Notes: a model not told the origin generated them from the letters alone. A DNA stretch of 64,000 nucleotides from Marinobacterium halophilum (GCF_003014615.1 NZ_PYGI01000012.1:1-64000); one strand, 5' to 3'. Positions 8,174 through 19,164 are shown, counted from the first letter of the stretch. Program-made: numbers and translations.

Positions 8174-9181
8174 TCAGTCAGGTCTTTCCAAACCAAAGTG
8201 CACATAAGCATGGTCAGTCACCACACGACCGCGCGGGGTACGCATCATGAAACCCTGCTGGATCAGATACGGCTCCAGTACATCTTCAATCGTGTCACGC
8301 TCCTCACTGATGGCTGCCGCCAGGCTGTCCACACCCACAGGGCCACCACCGAACTTTTCGATCATCGCCAACAACAAGCGCCGGTCCATATGGTCAAACC
8401 CACGCTCATCGACATTAAGCATGTTCAGCGCCAGATCTGCGATCTTCTTGGAGATCCGACCATCACCCTTCACCTCGGCAAAGTCACGTGCACGGCGCAG
8501 CAGGCGGTTGGCGATACGCGGCGTCCCTCGTGAACGCTGAGCGATTTCGTGTGCGCCCTCACGATCAATTTCGGTACCCGATAACTGCCCTGAACGCATG
8601 ACAATACCGGTCAGATCTGCCACCGAGTAATATTCCAGACGCTGCACAATGCCAAAACGGTCACGTAACGGCGAAGTCAGCAGGCCTGCACGCGTGGTCG
8701 CCCCCACCAGAGTGAAGGGCGGCAGATCCAGCTTGATTGAACGGGCAGCCGGACCTTCACCAATCATGATATCCAGCTGATAGTCCTCCATGGCGGGGTA
8801 TAGCACCTCCTCCACATTAGGACTGAGTCGATGGATCTCATCGATAAACAGCACATCTCCTGGCTCCAGATTGGTCAGCAATGCCGCCAGATCGCCAGCC
8901 TTCTCCAACACCGGACCAGAGGTGGTCTTGATCTGCGACCCCATCTCGTGCGCAATGATGTTCGCCAATGTCGTCTTGCCCAAACCCGGAGGGCCGAAGA
9001 TCAAGGTATGATCCAGCGCCTCTTCACGCCGACGCGCAGCGTCGATGAAGATTTCCATCTGTTCACGCACCGCCGGCTGCCCTTCATAGTCAGCCAGCAG
9101 CTTGGGGCGAATGGCGCGGTCATTCACCTCTTCAACAGGCGTTGCGACCGGCGCCATGAAGCGATCCGCTTCTATTTTCAT
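8174..9181 (-). CDS. ruvB: Holliday junction ATPase RuvB
   Basis: Hexameric AAA+ motor that branch-migrates Holliday junctions with RuvA. Walker A GPPGLGKT is at residues 63-70, Walker B is LFIDEIH, and there is a sensor region [18 protein letters not shown] with the arginine finger. A C-terminal winged helix ends in [13 protein letters not shown]. The 335-residue length is typical. It starts 10 bp after ruvA stops. Confidence 0.98.
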   Translation of the reverse strand: MKIEADRFMAPVATPVEEVNDRAIRPKLLADYEGQPAVREQMEIFIDAARRREEALDHTLIFGPPGLGKTTLANIIAHEMGSQIKTTSGPVLEKAGDLAALLTNLEPGDVLFIDEIHRLSPNVEEVLYPAMEDYQLDIMIGEGPAARSIKLDLPPFTLVGATTRAGLLTSPLRDRFGIVQRLEYYSVADLTGIVMRSGQLSGTEIDREGAHEIAQRSRGTPRIANRLLRRARDFAEVKGDGRISKKIADLALNMLNVDERGFDHMDRRLLLAMIEKFGGGPVGVDSLAAAISEERDTIEDVLEPYLIQQGFMMRTPRGRVVTDHAYVHFGLERPD

Positions 9182-9191
9182 GCTGTCACCC

Positions 9192-9821
9192 TCACCCGCT
9201 TACCATGGCTTTCAGTGCCTGGCGAATCAGATCTTCAGTGCCCGCTGATTCACCCATAACCTGAACGGCTTGCTCGATCGCACGCGTCGCCTGCTGTGGC
9301 TTATAGCCCAACGCAATCAGCGCACTCTCGGCCTCCATACGATGATCTGTAGTCGCGGCAGCTGCGGGCGGCAGATTACCCGAACTCAGCTCCAACTCGA
9401 CCAGTGTTGGCAATTGCAACTGGTTCAGACGATCCTTCATTTCGACAATCAAACGCTCGGCAGTCTTCTTGCCAACCCCCGGCACCCTTACCAACGCCGT
9501 GGTATCTTCATTATGTACAGTACGGATGAACTCCTCCGCACTGATACCGGACAGAATCGATAGCGCCAGTTTGGGGCCAACACCATTGGCCTTGATCAGG
9601 GCACGAAACAGCAGCTTCTCCTGCTGATCGGCAAACCCGTACAGCAACTGCGCATCTTCGCGCACCACAAAGTGCGTGTGCAGCGCCACCTCAGCACCAA
9701 CTTCCGGCAGTTTGTAAAAGGTGTTCATTGAGGCTTCGACTTCATAGCCCACACCATTGACGTCCAGCAGCATCCAGGGCGGCTGTTTTTCCAGAATTCG
9801 ACCTCTGAGATGTCCGATCAC
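9192..9821 (-). CDS. ruvA: Holliday junction DNA-binding protein RuvA
   Basis: Tetrameric protein that holds the four-way junction and loads RuvB. Domain I is an OB fold ([18 protein letters not shown]). Two helix-hairpin-helix motifs follow ([16 protein letters not shown] and [16 protein letters not shown]). A flexible Ala-rich linker leads to the C-terminal RuvB-binding three-helix domain ([16 protein letters not shown]). At 209 residues it is the usual size. It lies between ruvC and ruvB in the standard ruvCAB order. Confidence 0.98.
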   Translation of the reverse strand: MIGHLRGRILEKQPPWMLLDVNGVGYEVEASMNTFYKLPEVGAEVALHTHFVVREDAQLLYGFADQQEKLLFRALIKANGVGPKLALSILSGISAEEFIRTVHNEDTTALVRVPGVGKKTAERLIVEMKDRLNQLQLPTLVELELSSGNLPPAAAATTDHRMEAESALIALGYKPQQATRAIEQAVQVMGESAGTEDLIRQALKAMVSG

Positions 9822-9843
9822 GGGTTATCTGTCTCCATAAAAA

Positions 9844-10356
9844 TCAATATCGCCAACGCCCGGCGGTTTTACCGCGCGCCTGCTGAATCTGCCCCGCCGT
9901 GGTATGCGCATGGCAGAGCGCTATCGCCAATGCATCTGCCGCATCCGCCTGGGGCAATCCCGGCAGCTTTAGCAGATGCGCGACCATATGCTGAACCTGC
10001 ACCTTATCGGCACCGCCATTGCCCACCACTGACTGCTTGACCCGTCGGGCGGCGTATTCGGCTACCGGCAAGGCTCGATTGGAACCGGCCACAATGGCCA
10101 CGCCACGCGCCTGCCCAAGTTTGAGCGCAGAGTCCGCATTGCGGGACATGAACACCTGCTCGATCGCCATCTCGTGCGGCTGGTAACGCTCAATGACTTC
10201 ACTGACGCCAGCATATACCTGCTGCAGACGCTCAGCCAACACATCACCACTGATACGAATACAGCCACTGGCCACATAGTCGATACGTGGACCCGATACA
10301 TCAATCACACCGTAACCGGTAATGCGTGAACCGGGGTCTATCCCCAAAATCAGCAT
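9844..10356 (-). CDS. ruvC: Holliday junction resolvase RuvC
   Basis: Endonuclease that cuts Holliday junctions symmetrically. The N-terminus [16 protein letters not shown] carries the first catalytic Asp, and later acidic residues occur in AIEQVFM and [14 protein letters not shown]. The ATG at 10356 gives 170 residues and matches the family N-terminus; an upstream in-frame TTG would add seven residues. It is separated from yebC by a strong terminator, so ruvC must have its own promoter or be reached by read-through. Confidence 0.97.
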   Translation of the reverse strand: MLILGIDPGSRITGYGVIDVSGPRIDYVASGCIRISGDVLAERLQQVYAGVSEVIERYQPHEMAIEQVFMSRNADSALKLGQARGVAIVAGSNRALPVAEYAARRVKQSVVGNGGADKVQVQHMVAHLLKLPGLPQADAADALAIALCHAHTTAGQIQQARGKTAGRWRY

Positions 10357-10441
10357 AGGTTCATCTCGATACTCCAAACGGCAGCACAGGCCTCAGCATA
10401 AAGCTGTACATATATACACTATTATGCCGCGACCTGCCCAC

Positions 10442-10466
10442 AAAAAACCGGGGTCGCCCCCGGTTT
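10442..10466 (-). terminator. Intrinsic terminator after yebC
   Basis: On the minus strand an ACCGGGG/CCCCGGT stem with a short loop is followed by six Ts. The right side also carries a TTTT run, so it may work weakly in the other direction. It lies 24 bases past the yebC stop codon. Confidence 0.85.
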
Positions 10467-10489
10467 TCATTGCTCATGGCACAGAACGC

Positions 10490-11227
10490 TTATTCCATCG
10501 CTTCTTCAGGAATCTCGGCGTTGTGGTAGACATTCTGGGTATCGTCGAGATCTTCCAGCGCATCAATCAAACGCAGCGCCTTCTGCCCACCTTCCACATC
10601 AAGATCAACGGTGGTTGCCGGAATCATGCCGACTTCGGCATATACCGGTTCAAAACCGGCATCAACCAGTGACTGTTTGACGTCCATAAAGTCTTGCCAA
10701 GGAGCAAACACATCAATTGAGCCGTCATCATTGGTGACAACATCATCGGCACCCGCCTCCAGCGCCGCTTCCATGATCGCATCTTCATCGACACTTTCAT
10801 CAAAGCTGATCTGGCCTTTCTTTTCGAACAGGTAGGCAACGGAACCATTGGTACCCAGATTGCCGCCGGCCTTGTTGAAGGCAGCACGCACCTGAGACAC
10901 GGTACGATTGACGTTATCAGTCATGCATTCAACCAGAACCGCCACACCGTTCGGGCCATAACCTTCGTAGGTCAGCTCATCGTAGTTATCGCCTTCACCA
11001 CCACCGGCACCGCGCTGAATTGCTTTTTCAACGGTGTCTTTCTTCATGTTGGCGCCCAGCGCCTTGTCGACCGCTGCACGCAGACGCGGGTTATCTTCAA
11101 CACTGCCGCCGCCCTCTTTGGCTGCAACGGTGAGCTCACGAATAAGCTTGGTGAAGATTTTGCCACGCTTGGCGTCCTGTGCCGCCTTGCGATGCTTGAT
11201 ATTAGCCCATTTGGAATGACCTGCCAT
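10490..11227 (-). CDS. yebC: YebC/PmpR-family regulatory or translation-associated protein
   Basis: A 245-residue protein of the YebC family with the invariant N-terminus [18 protein letters not shown]. It also has the family blocks [16 protein letters not shown] and [13 protein letters not shown]. Family members have been described as DNA-binding regulators and, more recently, as factors that relieve ribosome stalling at proline stretches. Which role applies here cannot be decided from sequence. Position between aspS and ruvC is the usual one in gammaproteobacteria. Confidence 0.96.
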   Translation of the reverse strand: MAGHSKWANIKHRKAAQDAKRGKIFTKLIRELTVAAKEGGGSVEDNPRLRAAVDKALGANMKKDTVEKAIQRGAGGGEGDNYDELTYEGYGPNGVAVLVECMTDNVNRTVSQVRAAFNKAGGNLGTNGSVAYLFEKKGQISFDESVDEDAIMEAALEAGADDVVTNDDGSIDVFAPWQDFMDVKQSLVDAGFEPVYAEVGMIPATTVDLDVEGGQKALRLIDALEDLDDTQNVYHNAEIPEEAME

Positions 11228-11296
11228 ACAACATCCTCAATTGACTGCAGGGCCTGAACAGACCCTGTGATCGTGTTCGTGTCTTCATCTGTACGT

Positions 11297-11321
11297 GCGG
11301 GTGGCACTGAAGGCCACCCGC
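11297..11321 (-). other. Perfect hairpin between aspS and yebC
   Basis: A 9-bp perfect stem, GCGGGTGGC/GCCACCCGC, with a 7-base loop lies just past the aspS stop codon. It has no U-tract. It could be a weak or Rho-assisted terminator, or an mRNA 3'-end stabiliser that lets yebC be transcribed by read-through. Confidence 0.5.
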
Positions 11322-11329
11322 GATACGCA

Positions 11330-13093
11330 TCAGGGAGTTTTGCGCAGTTTGATGTTCAGCTCACGCAGCTGAGCGGCACTGACTTCACCCGGTGCATCTG
11401 TCAACAGACAGGCGGCACTCTGGGTTTTCGGGAATGCGATAACTTCACGGATCGACGCGGAACCGGTCATCAGCATGACCAGACGGTCAAGACCGAATGC
11501 AAGGCCACCATGGGGCGGAGCACCGAATTTCAGCGCGTTGAGCAGGAAGCCGAACTTCTCTTCCGCTTCTTCATCACTGATACCCAGCACCTTGAAGACC
11601 GCTTTCTGCATCGCCTGGTCGTGGATACGCACAGAACCACCACCCAGCTCGGTACCGTTCAACACCATGTCATACGCGCGTGACAGCTTGCCTTCCGGCT
11701 CTGCGATCAGCTCTTCAGGCGAGCAGCTCGGCGCAGTGAACGGGTGATGCAGTGCAGTCATGCCGCCATTACTGGTCTCTTCGAACATCGGGAAATCAAC
11801 AACCCACAGCGGCGCCCATTCGCGCTCGATCAGGTTCATGTCTTCGCCAACCTTGATACGCAGCGCACCCAGTGCTTCGTTGACCACGGTTTCCTTATCG
11901 GCACCGAAGAAGATGATATCGCCGTTGCTCGCATCCAGACGCTCCATGACCTTCATGGCTACATCTTCGCCCAGGAACTTGACGATCGGGGACTGCAGAC
12001 CTTCCGCACCCTTCTCCAGTTCGTTGACCTTGATCCAGGCCAGACCCTTGGCACCATAGATACCGACGAACTTGGTGTAGTCGTCAATGATCTTACGGGT
12101 CAGTTCGGCACCGCCCGGCACTTTCAGTGCAGCAACACGGCCTTTCGGATCTTTGGCCGGACCAGCAAACACCTTGAATTCAATATCCTGCAGCAGATCA
12201 GCCACGTCTACCAGTTCCAGCGGGATACGCAGGTCGGGCTTATCGGAACCGAAACGCTTCATCGCCTCGGAATACGGCATCCGCGGGAACTGGCCAAGAT
12301 CTACACCCAGCAGTTCGGTGAACAGCTCGCGGATCATGTTTTCGGTCAGACCCATGATGCCTTCCTCGTCCATGAACGAGGTTTCGATGTCGATCTGGGT
12401 AAATTCAGGCTGACGATCAGCACGCAGGTCTTCATCACGGAAGCACTTGGCGATCTGGTAGTAACGGTCGAAGCCAGACACCATCAGCAACTGCTTGAAC
12501 AGCTGCGGTGACTGCGGCAACGCGAAGAAGCTGCCCTCATGAGTACGACTCGGCACCAGATAGTCACGCGCACCTTCCGGCGTTGCACGGGTCAGGATCG
12601 GCGTTTCGATATCAAGGAAGCCGTTGTCTTCGAGGTAGTTACGGATGTTATGGGTGATCTGGGAGCGGAAACGCAGCTTGCGCTGGATTTCCGGACGACG
12701 CAGATCGATGAAACGGTGACGCAGACGTACATCCTCGCCCACCTGCTGGTGTTCATCCAGCTGGAATGGCGGTGTCTCAGCCTTGTTAAGGATGATCAGT
12801 TCCTTGCCCAGCACTTCGATCTCGCCGGTACCCATATCCTTGTTGGTCGTACCTTCGGGACGTGCGCGCACCGTACCACGTACTTCAACCACGTATTCGC
12901 TACGGACACTGTCGGCCAGATTGAAGCTTTCTTCACGGTCCGGGTCAAACACAACCTGGGAAATGCCTTCACGGTCACGAAGGTCGAGGAAAATCACCCC
13001 GCCGTGATCTCGACGGCGGTGTACCCAACCGCTGAGAGTAATATCTTCGCCGATATGTTCTGCTCTGAGATCGCCGCAATAATGGCTGCGCAT
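11330..13093 (-). CDS. aspS: Aspartyl-tRNA synthetase AspS
   Basis: Class II aminoacyl-tRNA synthetase of the bacterial type, 587 residues. An N-terminal OB-fold anticodon-binding domain ([23 protein letters not shown]) precedes motif 2 ([18 protein letters not shown]). A GAD insertion lies in the middle, and motif 3 is [13 protein letters not shown]. It begins on the ATG shared with the usual N-terminus MRSHYCGDL. Whether it also charges tRNA-Asn depends on the presence of AsnRS or GatCAB, which are not in this window. Confidence 0.98.
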   Translation of the reverse strand: MRSHYCGDLRAEHIGEDITLSGWVHRRRDHGGVIFLDLRDREGISQVVFDPDREESFNLADSVRSEYVVEVRGTVRARPEGTTNKDMGTGEIEVLGKELIILNKAETPPFQLDEHQQVGEDVRLRHRFIDLRRPEIQRKLRFRSQITHNIRNYLEDNGFLDIETPILTRATPEGARDYLVPSRTHEGSFFALPQSPQLFKQLLMVSGFDRYYQIAKCFRDEDLRADRQPEFTQIDIETSFMDEEGIMGLTENMIRELFTELLGVDLGQFPRMPYSEAMKRFGSDKPDLRIPLELVDVADLLQDIEFKVFAGPAKDPKGRVAALKVPGGAELTRKIIDDYTKFVGIYGAKGLAWIKVNELEKGAEGLQSPIVKFLGEDVAMKVMERLDASNGDIIFFGADKETVVNEALGALRIKVGEDMNLIEREWAPLWVVDFPMFEETSNGGMTALHHPFTAPSCSPEELIAEPEGKLSRAYDMVLNGTELGGGSVRIHDQAMQKAVFKVLGISDEEAEEKFGFLLNALKFGAPPHGGLAFGLDRLVMLMTGSASIREVIAFPKTQSAACLLTDAPGEVSAAQLRELNIKLRKTP

Positions 13094-13156
13094 AGTGTCC
13101 TGTTCCTGTATCCGAATGCAACATGGAAATTAAAGGCGGGAATTATAACTGATTTA

Positions 13157-13177
13157 GCCGGGCCTGACAGGCCCGGC
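13157..13177. other. Perfect GC-rich hairpin between the HIT gene and aspS
   Basis: GCCGGGCCT-3 nt-AGGCCCGGC, a 9-bp perfect stem, lies 23 bases past the stop of the HIT-family gene and about 60 bases before aspS. It lacks a U-tract. A TATAAT (13142-13147, minus strand) lies between it and aspS and may be the aspS -10 box, although no clear -35 is seen. Confidence 0.5.
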
Positions 13178-13199
13178 GGCAGGGATTGACGGTCAGTAA

Positions 13200-13646
13200 T
13201 CAGTTGTGCGGCTCGAAGGCCAGCTCACCATCAAGCAACACCTCCAGCTTGGTGCGCACGCGATCCAGCTGTTCCGGCGTGTAAGGTACCGCCGGATGCT
13301 GGCCCCAGACCGGCCCCGGCCAGGCTGGATCCGAGGCCTGACGAGCGATGACATGCATATGCAACTGAGGCACCATATTGCCCAGCGTCGCCACGTTCAT
13401 CTTGCTCGCTTGAAACAGATCTGCCAGAGTTTCTGCCAGCTCGCTGACTTCATGCATCAACTGTTGCTGCTCATTGGCTGGCAGGTGGTACAGTTCGGTC
13501 ACCCCGGCGCGGCGCGGCACCAGTATCAGCCACGGGTACTGACTGTCGTTCATCAGCAGCAAGCGACATAACGGGAAATCACCCAGCGCGATGGTATCAG
13601 CCATCAAGCGGGGATCGAGTTCAAATTCCAGTTCAAGTTCGTCCAT
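13200..13646 (-). CDS. HIT-family nucleotide-binding protein
   Basis: A 148-residue histidine-triad protein, by analogy a hydrolase or transferase of nucleoside phosphates. The triad reads Q94-L-H96-M-H98-V, so the first of the three histidines is Gln while the middle (catalytic) one is kept. ATG 13646 follows GAGGAG by 7 bases; the longer frame is not needed. A start at this ATG gives the acidic N-terminus MDELELEFELD. Substrate unknown. It is divergent from the acyltransferase gene next to it. Confidence 0.88.
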   Translation of the reverse strand: MDELELEFELDPRLMADTIALGDFPLCRLLLMNDSQYPWLILVPRRAGVTELYHLPANEQQQLMHEVSELAETLADLFQASKMNVATLGNMVPQLHMHVIARQASDPAWPGPVWGQHPAVPYTPEQLDRVRTKLEVLLDGELAFEPHN

Positions 13647-13709
13647 CACCCTGCTCCTCAAAAAATATGCTTGGCAATCCAAGTGTTACCAGAATTAGTA
13701 TAGGTCAGC

Positions 13710-14840
13710 ATGTATAAAGTCAATCTTCACCCCAGCATTGATGCGATCGATCCCGACCACTGGGACGCACTCTGCGATCCGGGCTATCCGTTCCTGCGCC
13801 ACGCCTTCCTGCTGGCACTGGAAACCTCCCGTTCGGTCAGCCCCGAGAATGGCTGGCAGCCCTTGCATCTGGAGCTGATGCAGGATGACACCTGCGTACT
13901 GGTCATGCCGCTCTATCTGAAGTCCCACTCCTGGGGCGAATACGTCTTCGACTGGGCTTGGGCGGATGCCTATCAACGCAACGGTTTGGCGTATTACCCC
14001 AAGCTGCTCAATGCCATCCCGTTTACCCCTGCCACCGGCCCTCGTTACGGTACATCGCTGCCAGCACGTGAAGCGGCACGACTGCTGCCAAACCTGCTGG
14101 ATCAGGTCATGCAACAGTTCAAGGCATCGTCCTGGCACAGCCTGTTTCCCGAACAACAGGTTGCCGATGCAATGCCCCCTGATGTACTCAATCGGTCAGG
14201 TTGCCAGTATCACTGGTTCAACCATGGCTATAACGACTTCGAACACTTCCTCAGCCGTTTCACGTCACGCAAACGCAAGGCCGTGAAACGAGAGCGGCGC
14301 AAGGTCAGCGAACAGGGCGTCACCTTACAGCGCCTGACCGGACAGCAGATTCAGACCGAGCATCTGGAATGCTTTTATCAATTCTATCAGTCCACTTATC
14401 TCAAACGCGGCCGTCAAGGCTACCTGTCCGCCGCATTTTTCCAGCAGTTACTGCAGACCATGCCGGAACAGATACTACTCGTGCTGGCCGAACACACGGG
14501 CACACCGGTTGCCGCAGCACTGTACTTCAAAGGCAATGACACCCTGTATGGGCGCTATTGGGGCTGCAGTGCCGACCACGACAGCCTGCACTTTGAGGCC
14601 TGCTATTATCAGGGCATCGAGTTCTGCATCGAACACGGCCTGAATCATTTCGATCCAGGCGCTCAGGGTGAACACAAAATTCAGCGTGGCTTTGAACCGA
14701 TTCGTACCCGGTCATTACACCGCATTGCAGACCCGCGTTTTGCCCAGGCCATTGAGGATTTCATTGAGGAAGAGCGCGCTCTGATGGAACAACAGATCGC
14801 GGAGCTGACAACCTGGCTGCCCTTTCGACAGCCAGATTAA
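13710..14840 (+). CDS. FemAB/GNAT-like acyltransferase (DUF482, COG3146 type)
   Basis: A 376-residue protein of the family often labelled peptidogalycan biosynthesis or GNAT N-acetyltransferase. Visible family blocks are NPFLRHAFL-like YPFLRHAFLLALE, PLYLKSHSWGEYVFDWAWADAY and PFTPATGPR. Further blocks are SRFTSRKRKAVKRERR, YWGCSADHDSLHFEACYYQGI and FDPGAQGEHKIQRGF. The fold is a tandem GNAT domain like FemX. Its real substrate is not established. The gene stands alone on the plus strand, with a weak AGGT SD. Confidence 0.85.
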   Translation: MYKVNLHPSIDAIDPDHWDALCDPGYPFLRHAFLLALETSRSVSPENGWQPLHLELMQDDTCVLVMPLYLKSHSWGEYVFDWAWADAYQRNGLAYYPKLLNAIPFTPATGPRYGTSLPAREAARLLPNLLDQVMQQFKASSWHSLFPEQQVADAMPPDVLNRSGCQYHWFNHGYNDFEHFLSRFTSRKRKAVKRERRKVSEQGVTLQRLTGQQIQTEHLECFYQFYQSTYLKRGRQGYLSAAFFQQLLQTMPEQILLVLAEHTGTPVAAALYFKGNDTLYGRYWGCSADHDSLHFEACYYQGIEFCIEHGLNHFDPGAQGEHKIQRGFEPIRTRSLHRIADPRFAQAIEDFIEEERALMEQQIAELTTWLPFRQPD

Positions 14841-14862
14841 TCCAATAGGCTGAACCCGTGTT

Positions 14863-16179
14863 TTAGAGCACCATCGCTGCTGTCCAGCCTGCCACCAGTA
14901 GCGGCAGATTGTAGTGCAGGAAGGTGGGCACCACGGTGTCCCAGATATGATGGTGCTGGCCGTCCACGCTCAAACCGGCCGTCGGCCCCAGCGTGGAGTC
15001 GGAAGCCGGCGAGCCGGCATCACCCAGCGCACCTGCCGTACCCACCAGTGCAACAATTGCCAATGGACTGAAACCCAGCGACAGGCCCAGCGGCACATAG
15101 ATCGCGGCGATGATCGGAATGGTCGAAAATGAAGAACCGATTCCGAGCGTAACCAGCAACCCGACCAGCAACATCAACAATGCCGCCAACGCCTTGTTGC
15201 CATCAATGACCTCGGCACTGCTTTCCACCAGAGTAGTGATTTCACCGGTCTGACGCATCACCTCGGCAAAACCGGCAGCGGTAATCATGATAAAGCCGAT
15301 CATGGCCATCATCTTCATGCCATCAATCAGCACACCATCTGCCTGTTTCCAGCGGATAATGCCGGTCAGTGTGCACAACATGTAGCCCGACAGCGCGCCC
15401 AGCACCATGGAACCCGTCCAGAGCTGCACACCAAACGCCGCCAACAAGGCCACCATTACCGAAACCAGACGCGCCGTGCTGTAATTGACTTCTGCACGTT
15501 CGGCCGCCTCCAGTCGCTCCATGTCATAACGTCGCGGCTTGCGATATGTGAACAGGGCCAGCATCAGACCAACCAACATGCCGGCAGCCGGAATCCACAT
15601 CGCCGCCATCACATTGATGCCTTCAGTACCCAGGCCATTACTGCCCAGGTTTTTCAGCAGAATATCGTTCAGAAAGATACCGCCAAAACCAACCGGCAGG
15701 AACATGTAAGGCGTCACCAGACCAAAGGTAAGGACACAGGCAATCAGACGACGGTCCAGCTGCATTTTACTCATCACCATCAGCAGCGGGGGTACCAGCA
15801 GCGGAATAAAGGCAATATGGATCGGAATCAGGTTCTGTGACGAAATTGCGACCGCGGCCAGCACCAGAATCAGCGAATACTTCACGACCCGGTTTGCCCG
15901 CCCTTGCGTGGTACCCAGCTTACGCTGCACCAGGTCAGCCAACGCATGCGGCAGACCCGACTGGGCAATTGCGACGGCAAAACCGCCCAGCATGGCATAG
16001 TTCAGAGCCACCTCGGCACCGCCGCCGATGCCACCGGTAAACGCCGCCAACGTGGCATCAAGCCCCATTCCTGCCAACAAACCGGCGCTCAAGGCACCCA
16101 GCACCAGCGCCACGACAACCGGTGTACGCAACAAGCTCAACACCAGCATCACGACGACTGCTGCAACTACAGCATTCAT
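14863..16179 (-). CDS. Na+/H+ antiporter-family permease (COG2056 type)
   Basis: An integral membrane protein of 438 residues with about 11-12 hydrophobic helices. Conserved polar stretches in the membrane include [34 protein letters not shown], and near the C-terminus [18 protein letters not shown] followed by a His cluster GQHHHIWDT. These fit the Na+/H+ antiporter family related to NhaC and to some amino acid or organic acid carriers. The substrate is uncertain. It is convergent with the acyltransferase gene and 22 bp from its stop. Confidence 0.8.
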   Translation of the reverse strand: MNAVVAAVVVMLVLSLLRTPVVVALVLGALSAGLLAGMGLDATLAAFTGGIGGGAEVALNYAMLGGFAVAIAQSGLPHALADLVQRKLGTTQGRANRVVKYSLILVLAAVAISSQNLIPIHIAFIPLLVPPLLMVMSKMQLDRRLIACVLTFGLVTPYMFLPVGFGGIFLNDILLKNLGSNGLGTEGINVMAAMWIPAAGMLVGLMLALFTYRKPRRYDMERLEAAERAEVNYSTARLVSVMVALLAAFGVQLWTGSMVLGALSGYMLCTLTGIIRWKQADGVLIDGMKMMAMIGFIMITAAGFAEVMRQTGEITTLVESSAEVIDGNKALAALLMLLVGLLVTLGIGSSFSTIPIIAAIYVPLGLSLGFSPLAIVALVGTAGALGDAGSPASDSTLGPTAGLSVDGQHHHIWDTVVPTFLHYNLPLLVAGWTAAMVL

Positions 16180-16261
16180 TTATGTCTCTCCCGAAAGCTC
16201 AAATATGGCCACAAAAAAGCGCGCTACTCTGCAGCAGCACCGGACAGATGTCAAACACCTG

Positions 16262-16879
16262 TCAGCGTCGCTCGATACGGAACACTTCACCAAAACTGGC
16301 ATATTCAGAGCCACCGAGTCGCGCCAGCGGACGCACCAACTCGGCATCCACACGCACGCGCCCCTTGGCATCGGTATAACAGGCACGGTCATCCACCCAC
16401 ACCTGCTCCACCTCGACCAGCAACAGGTTCTGCGGCTTGTTACCCACTTCCATATGCTGATACAAGCGACAGGCCATCGCAATCGGCACACCCTGAATAC
16501 GTTTCATGCCCGTATCAGCGAAATCAACCAACTCATACCCCGCCAACGCCAGTTCCGATTCACCAAAGGGCAACTCACGCGCCGTATCCGACACCGCCTG
16601 TGCCTGATCTTCAGCACCGACATGAATAACACAACGCTTGCGCTCCAACAGATTGCGGCAGCTATCTTTCAATGTTCCGTCGGATTTCTGTCCCATGGAC
16701 AGCATCAGAATGGGCGGATCATTACACACCGCATTGAAAAAGGAGAATGGTGCAAGGTTAAGACTGCTGAAATCAGCATCGTTTGGACTCAGCACCCAGG
16801 CAATCGGCCGAGGGATAATGACCTGAGTCAATGTGTGGTAAATCTCGGCCGGACTCATACGGTCGGAGGAAAATAACAT
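16262..16879 (-). CDS. Flavin reductase-like protein (FMN-binding split barrel)
   Basis: About 205 residues, with the flavin reductase-like pattern IIPRPIAWVLSPND, NLAPFSFFNAVCNDPPILMLSMG and ELPFGESELA. The fold is the FMN-binding split barrel used by flavin reductases and some flavoenzymes. The ATG at 16879 matches the usual N-terminal distance to the PRPI motif. Another ATG at 16918 has a GAGG sequence upstream but tighter spacing, so the start is uncertain. No monooxygenase partner is adjacent. Confidence 0.82.
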   Translation of the reverse strand: MLFSSDRMSPAEIYHTLTQVIIPRPIAWVLSPNDADFSSLNLAPFSFFNAVCNDPPILMLSMGQKSDGTLKDSCRNLLERKRCVIHVGAEDQAQAVSDTARELPFGESELALAGYELVDFADTGMKRIQGVPIAMACRLYQHMEVGNKPQNLLLVEVEQVWVDDRACYTDAKGRVRVDAELVRPLARLGGSEYASFGEVFRIERR

Positions 16880-17111
16880 TGCTGCTTCCGCTCTGTCGGT
16901 TGAAAACCGCGCCAGCATATCACCTCATACCCTTCTGCCGCCCTTCTACGTGCAGGTGCAGCATGAAACTCTCGACAAACAATTTTAAAACAGATGAAGA
17001 AATCACATGCTCGCGGCCTCGAATTGAGCTGACAACCGCCTACACTGAGGGCTCCAACCGAAGCAGCCTGGACGGCCACTTCACCCTGCAAGATAAAACG
17101 AGGAGAGTGGT

Positions 17112-17375
17112 ATGTTGACGTATGAAGAATGTTTGGAAATGAGCGACCTGTCCGCAGACGAGATCAGCGCCATCGCCGAACATGAACACATGAACCCCAT
17201 GATCGCGGTTGCACTGGGGCATTACCTGATCACCCATGATGGCGAGAATCGTATCAAGCGCTTCATTCTGGATGATATTGAACGGGCAAAACGATGCGGG
17301 GACCAGCATCGGCAGGCTCTGTTAAACGGTGCCTTGCGTCACTTCATCGCCACCCATCCACAGCATACTCAGTAA
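17112..17375 (+). CDS. Small conserved-looking protein of unknown function (87 aa)
   Basis: I do not recognise this protein. It is acidic at its N-terminus (MLTYEECLEMSDLSADEI), has a helical middle with HEHMNPMIAVALGHYLI, and a more basic C-terminus. There is no signal peptide or membrane helix. It has a strong SD (GAGGAGAG about 6 bases before the ATG), which supports real translation. It stands alone between divergent flavin reductase and convergent etfA, and ends at a perfect inverted repeat. Confidence 0.75.
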   Translation: MLTYEECLEMSDLSADEISAIAEHEHMNPMIAVALGHYLITHDGENRIKRFILDDIERAKRCGDQHRQALLNGALRHFIATHPQHTQ

Positions 17376-17379
17376 CATG

Positions 17380-17408
17380 ACCAGGCCACAGCCATGCTGT
17401 GGCCTGGT
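17380..17408. terminator. Perfect inverted repeat between convergent genes
   Basis: ACCAGGCCACAGC-3 nt-GCTGTGGCCTGGT is a 13-bp perfect stem between the stop of the 87-aa gene and the stop of etfA. It probably ends transcription from both sides or stabilises the mRNA 3' ends. It lacks a U-tract on either strand. Confidence 0.6.
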
Positions 17409-17418
17409 TGCTTACAAC

Positions 17419-18348
17419 TTACAACGCGCTATCGAGTTCCGGCAGAGCCGTGAACAGATCGGCCACCAGCCCATAATCGGCTACCTGGAAGATCGGCGCC
17501 TCTTCATCCTTGTTGATCGCAACAATCACCTTGGAATCCTTCATCCCGGCCAAGTGCTGAATCGCACCGGAAATGCCTACAGCGATGTAAAGATCAGGCG
17601 CAACGATCTTGCCCGTCTGACCCACCTGCATGTCGTTCGGCGCAAAACCGGCATCCACGGCCGCACGTGACGCGCCCACTGCCGCACCCAGTTTGTCAGC
17701 GACTTTTTCCAACAGGTGGAAATGCTCACTGTCCGCCATCCCACGGCCACCCGAGATAACCACACGTGCAGAGGTCAATTCCGGACGATCGGATTTAGCC
17801 ATTTCCTCACCCACGAAGCGGCTCAAACCGGCATCTTCAACCTGAGACAGCACTTCAACAGCGGCACTGCCACCTTCAGCCGCAACCGCATCGAATGCAG
17901 TCCCGCGCACAGTAATCACTTTAACCGCATCCAGAGACTGCACGGTTGCGATGGCATTACCGGCATAGATCGGACGCGCAAAGGTATCGGCCGATTCAAC
18001 CTTGACGATATCGGAAATCTGCCCCACATCCAGCAGCGCGGCCACGCGCGGCATGAAGTTCTTACCATTGGCCGTCGCCGGTGCCAGAATATGGGTATAC
18101 CCTTCAGCGAGAGACAGAATCAATGCCGCCATGTTCTCGGCAATCTCGTGATCGTACGCCGGGTTGTCTGCCAGCAATACCTTGCTTACGCCTACTGCCT
18201 TGGCCGCATTTTCTGCCGCCGTGGCACAACCGTTTCCGGCGACCAACACCGTGACATCACCACCAATTTCAGCCGCCGCAGCAAGCGTCACCAGTGTAGA
18301 CGGCTTCAGCGCCTGATTATCATGTTCAGCAATTACCAGAATAGTCAT
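17419..18348 (-). CDS. etfA: Electron transfer flavoprotein alpha subunit EtfA
   Basis: FAD-carrying subunit of the soluble ETF that accepts electrons from acyl-CoA dehydrogenases. It has the N-terminal alpha/beta domain ([10 protein letters not shown]) and the C-terminal FAD domain with [35 protein letters not shown] and [16 protein letters not shown]. The 309-residue length is typical. Its ATG overlaps the etfB stop by one base (TGATG), so the two subunits are translationally coupled. Confidence 0.98.
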   Translation of the reverse strand: MTILVIAEHDNQALKPSTLVTLAAAAEIGGDVTVLVAGNGCATAAENAAKAVGVSKVLLADNPAYDHEIAENMAALILSLAEGYTHILAPATANGKNFMPRVAALLDVGQISDIVKVESADTFARPIYAGNAIATVQSLDAVKVITVRGTAFDAVAAEGGSAAVEVLSQVEDAGLSRFVGEEMAKSDRPELTSARVVISGGRGMADSEHFHLLEKVADKLGAAVGASRAAVDAGFAPNDMQVGQTGKIVAPDLYIAVGISGAIQHLAGMKDSKVIVAINKDEEAPIFQVADYGLVADLFTALPELDSAL

Positions 18349-19097
18349 CAGATCACCTTCGCCTCGTTCTTCAGTTTTTCGACCAGCTCAGCAATATCCG
18401 CCACCTTGATACCGGCAGAACGCTCGGCCGGTGACTCCACCTTCAACAGTTTGGTGTGTGCACGCACTTCAACACCCAGATCAGCAGGCGTGACTGTTTC
18501 CAGCGGCTTGCGCTTGGCTTTCATGATATTGGGCAAAGAGGCATAACGCGGCTCGTTCAGGCGCAGATCGACCGTAACAACAGCCGGCGTGTTCAACGCG
18601 ATCGTCTGCAACCCGCCATCCACTTCACGAGTGACCTGAAGCTGATTACCGTCAACCTTGATCTCTGAAGCAAAGGTACCTTGCCCCATGCCAGTCAAGG
18701 CTGCCAGCATCTGACCGGTCTGATTGTTGTCGGAGTCAATCGCCTGCTTGCCCATCAGCACCAGATCTGGCTGCTCTTTCTCGACGATCTTCGCCAACAG
18801 TTTAGCGACCGACAGGGATTCCAGCGTATCGTCGCTCTGCACCAGAATGGCGCGATCGGCACCCAGCGCCAGCGCTGTACGCAACTGTTCCTGAGCGGCC
18901 TGAGCACCCAGAGAGACAACCACGACTTCACTGGCCTGTCCGGATTCTTTCAAGCGCACCGCTTCTTCAACCGCAATCTCACAGAAGGGGTTGATTGCCA
19001 TTTTTACATTATTCAGATCAACGTCAGTATTGTCGGACTTGACGCGTACCTTGACGTTGTAATCGATCACTCGCTTAACCGTTACCAAGACCTTCAT
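18348..19097 (-). CDS. etfB: Electron transfer flavoprotein beta subunit EtfB
   Basis: AMP-binding subunit of ETF. The start at 19097 gives 249 residues beginning [20 protein letters not shown], the standard family N-terminus; the longer reading frame upstream lies in the intergenic region. The signature [17 protein letters not shown] and a C-terminal arm with [11 protein letters not shown] are present. In this organism it would serve the isovaleryl-CoA and isobutyryl-CoA dehydrogenases encoded further along as well as fatty acid oxidation. Confidence 0.98.
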   Translation of the reverse strand: MKVLVTVKRVIDYNVKVRVKSDNTDVDLNNVKMAINPFCEIAVEEAVRLKESGQASEVVVVSLGAQAAQEQLRTALALGADRAILVQSDDTLESLSVAKLLAKIVEKEQPDLVLMGKQAIDSDNNQTGQMLAALTGMGQGTFASEIKVDGNQLQVTREVDGGLQTIALNTPAVVTVDLRLNEPRYASLPNIMKAKRKPLETVTPADLGVEVRAHTKLLKVESPAERSAGIKVADIAELVEKLKNEAKVI

Positions 19098-19164
19098 TGT
19101 CATACCCTTTGCTTGTGTTATGAGCCACCCGCAGCGGCCCCACCTCTTGTGGGTGTTGTTTTGC

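Noticed and set aside
10380-10490. Evidence for a CRISPR or repeat array
   Set aside because: Only a single terminator hairpin is present; no direct repeats with regular spacers occur here or elsewhere in the window.
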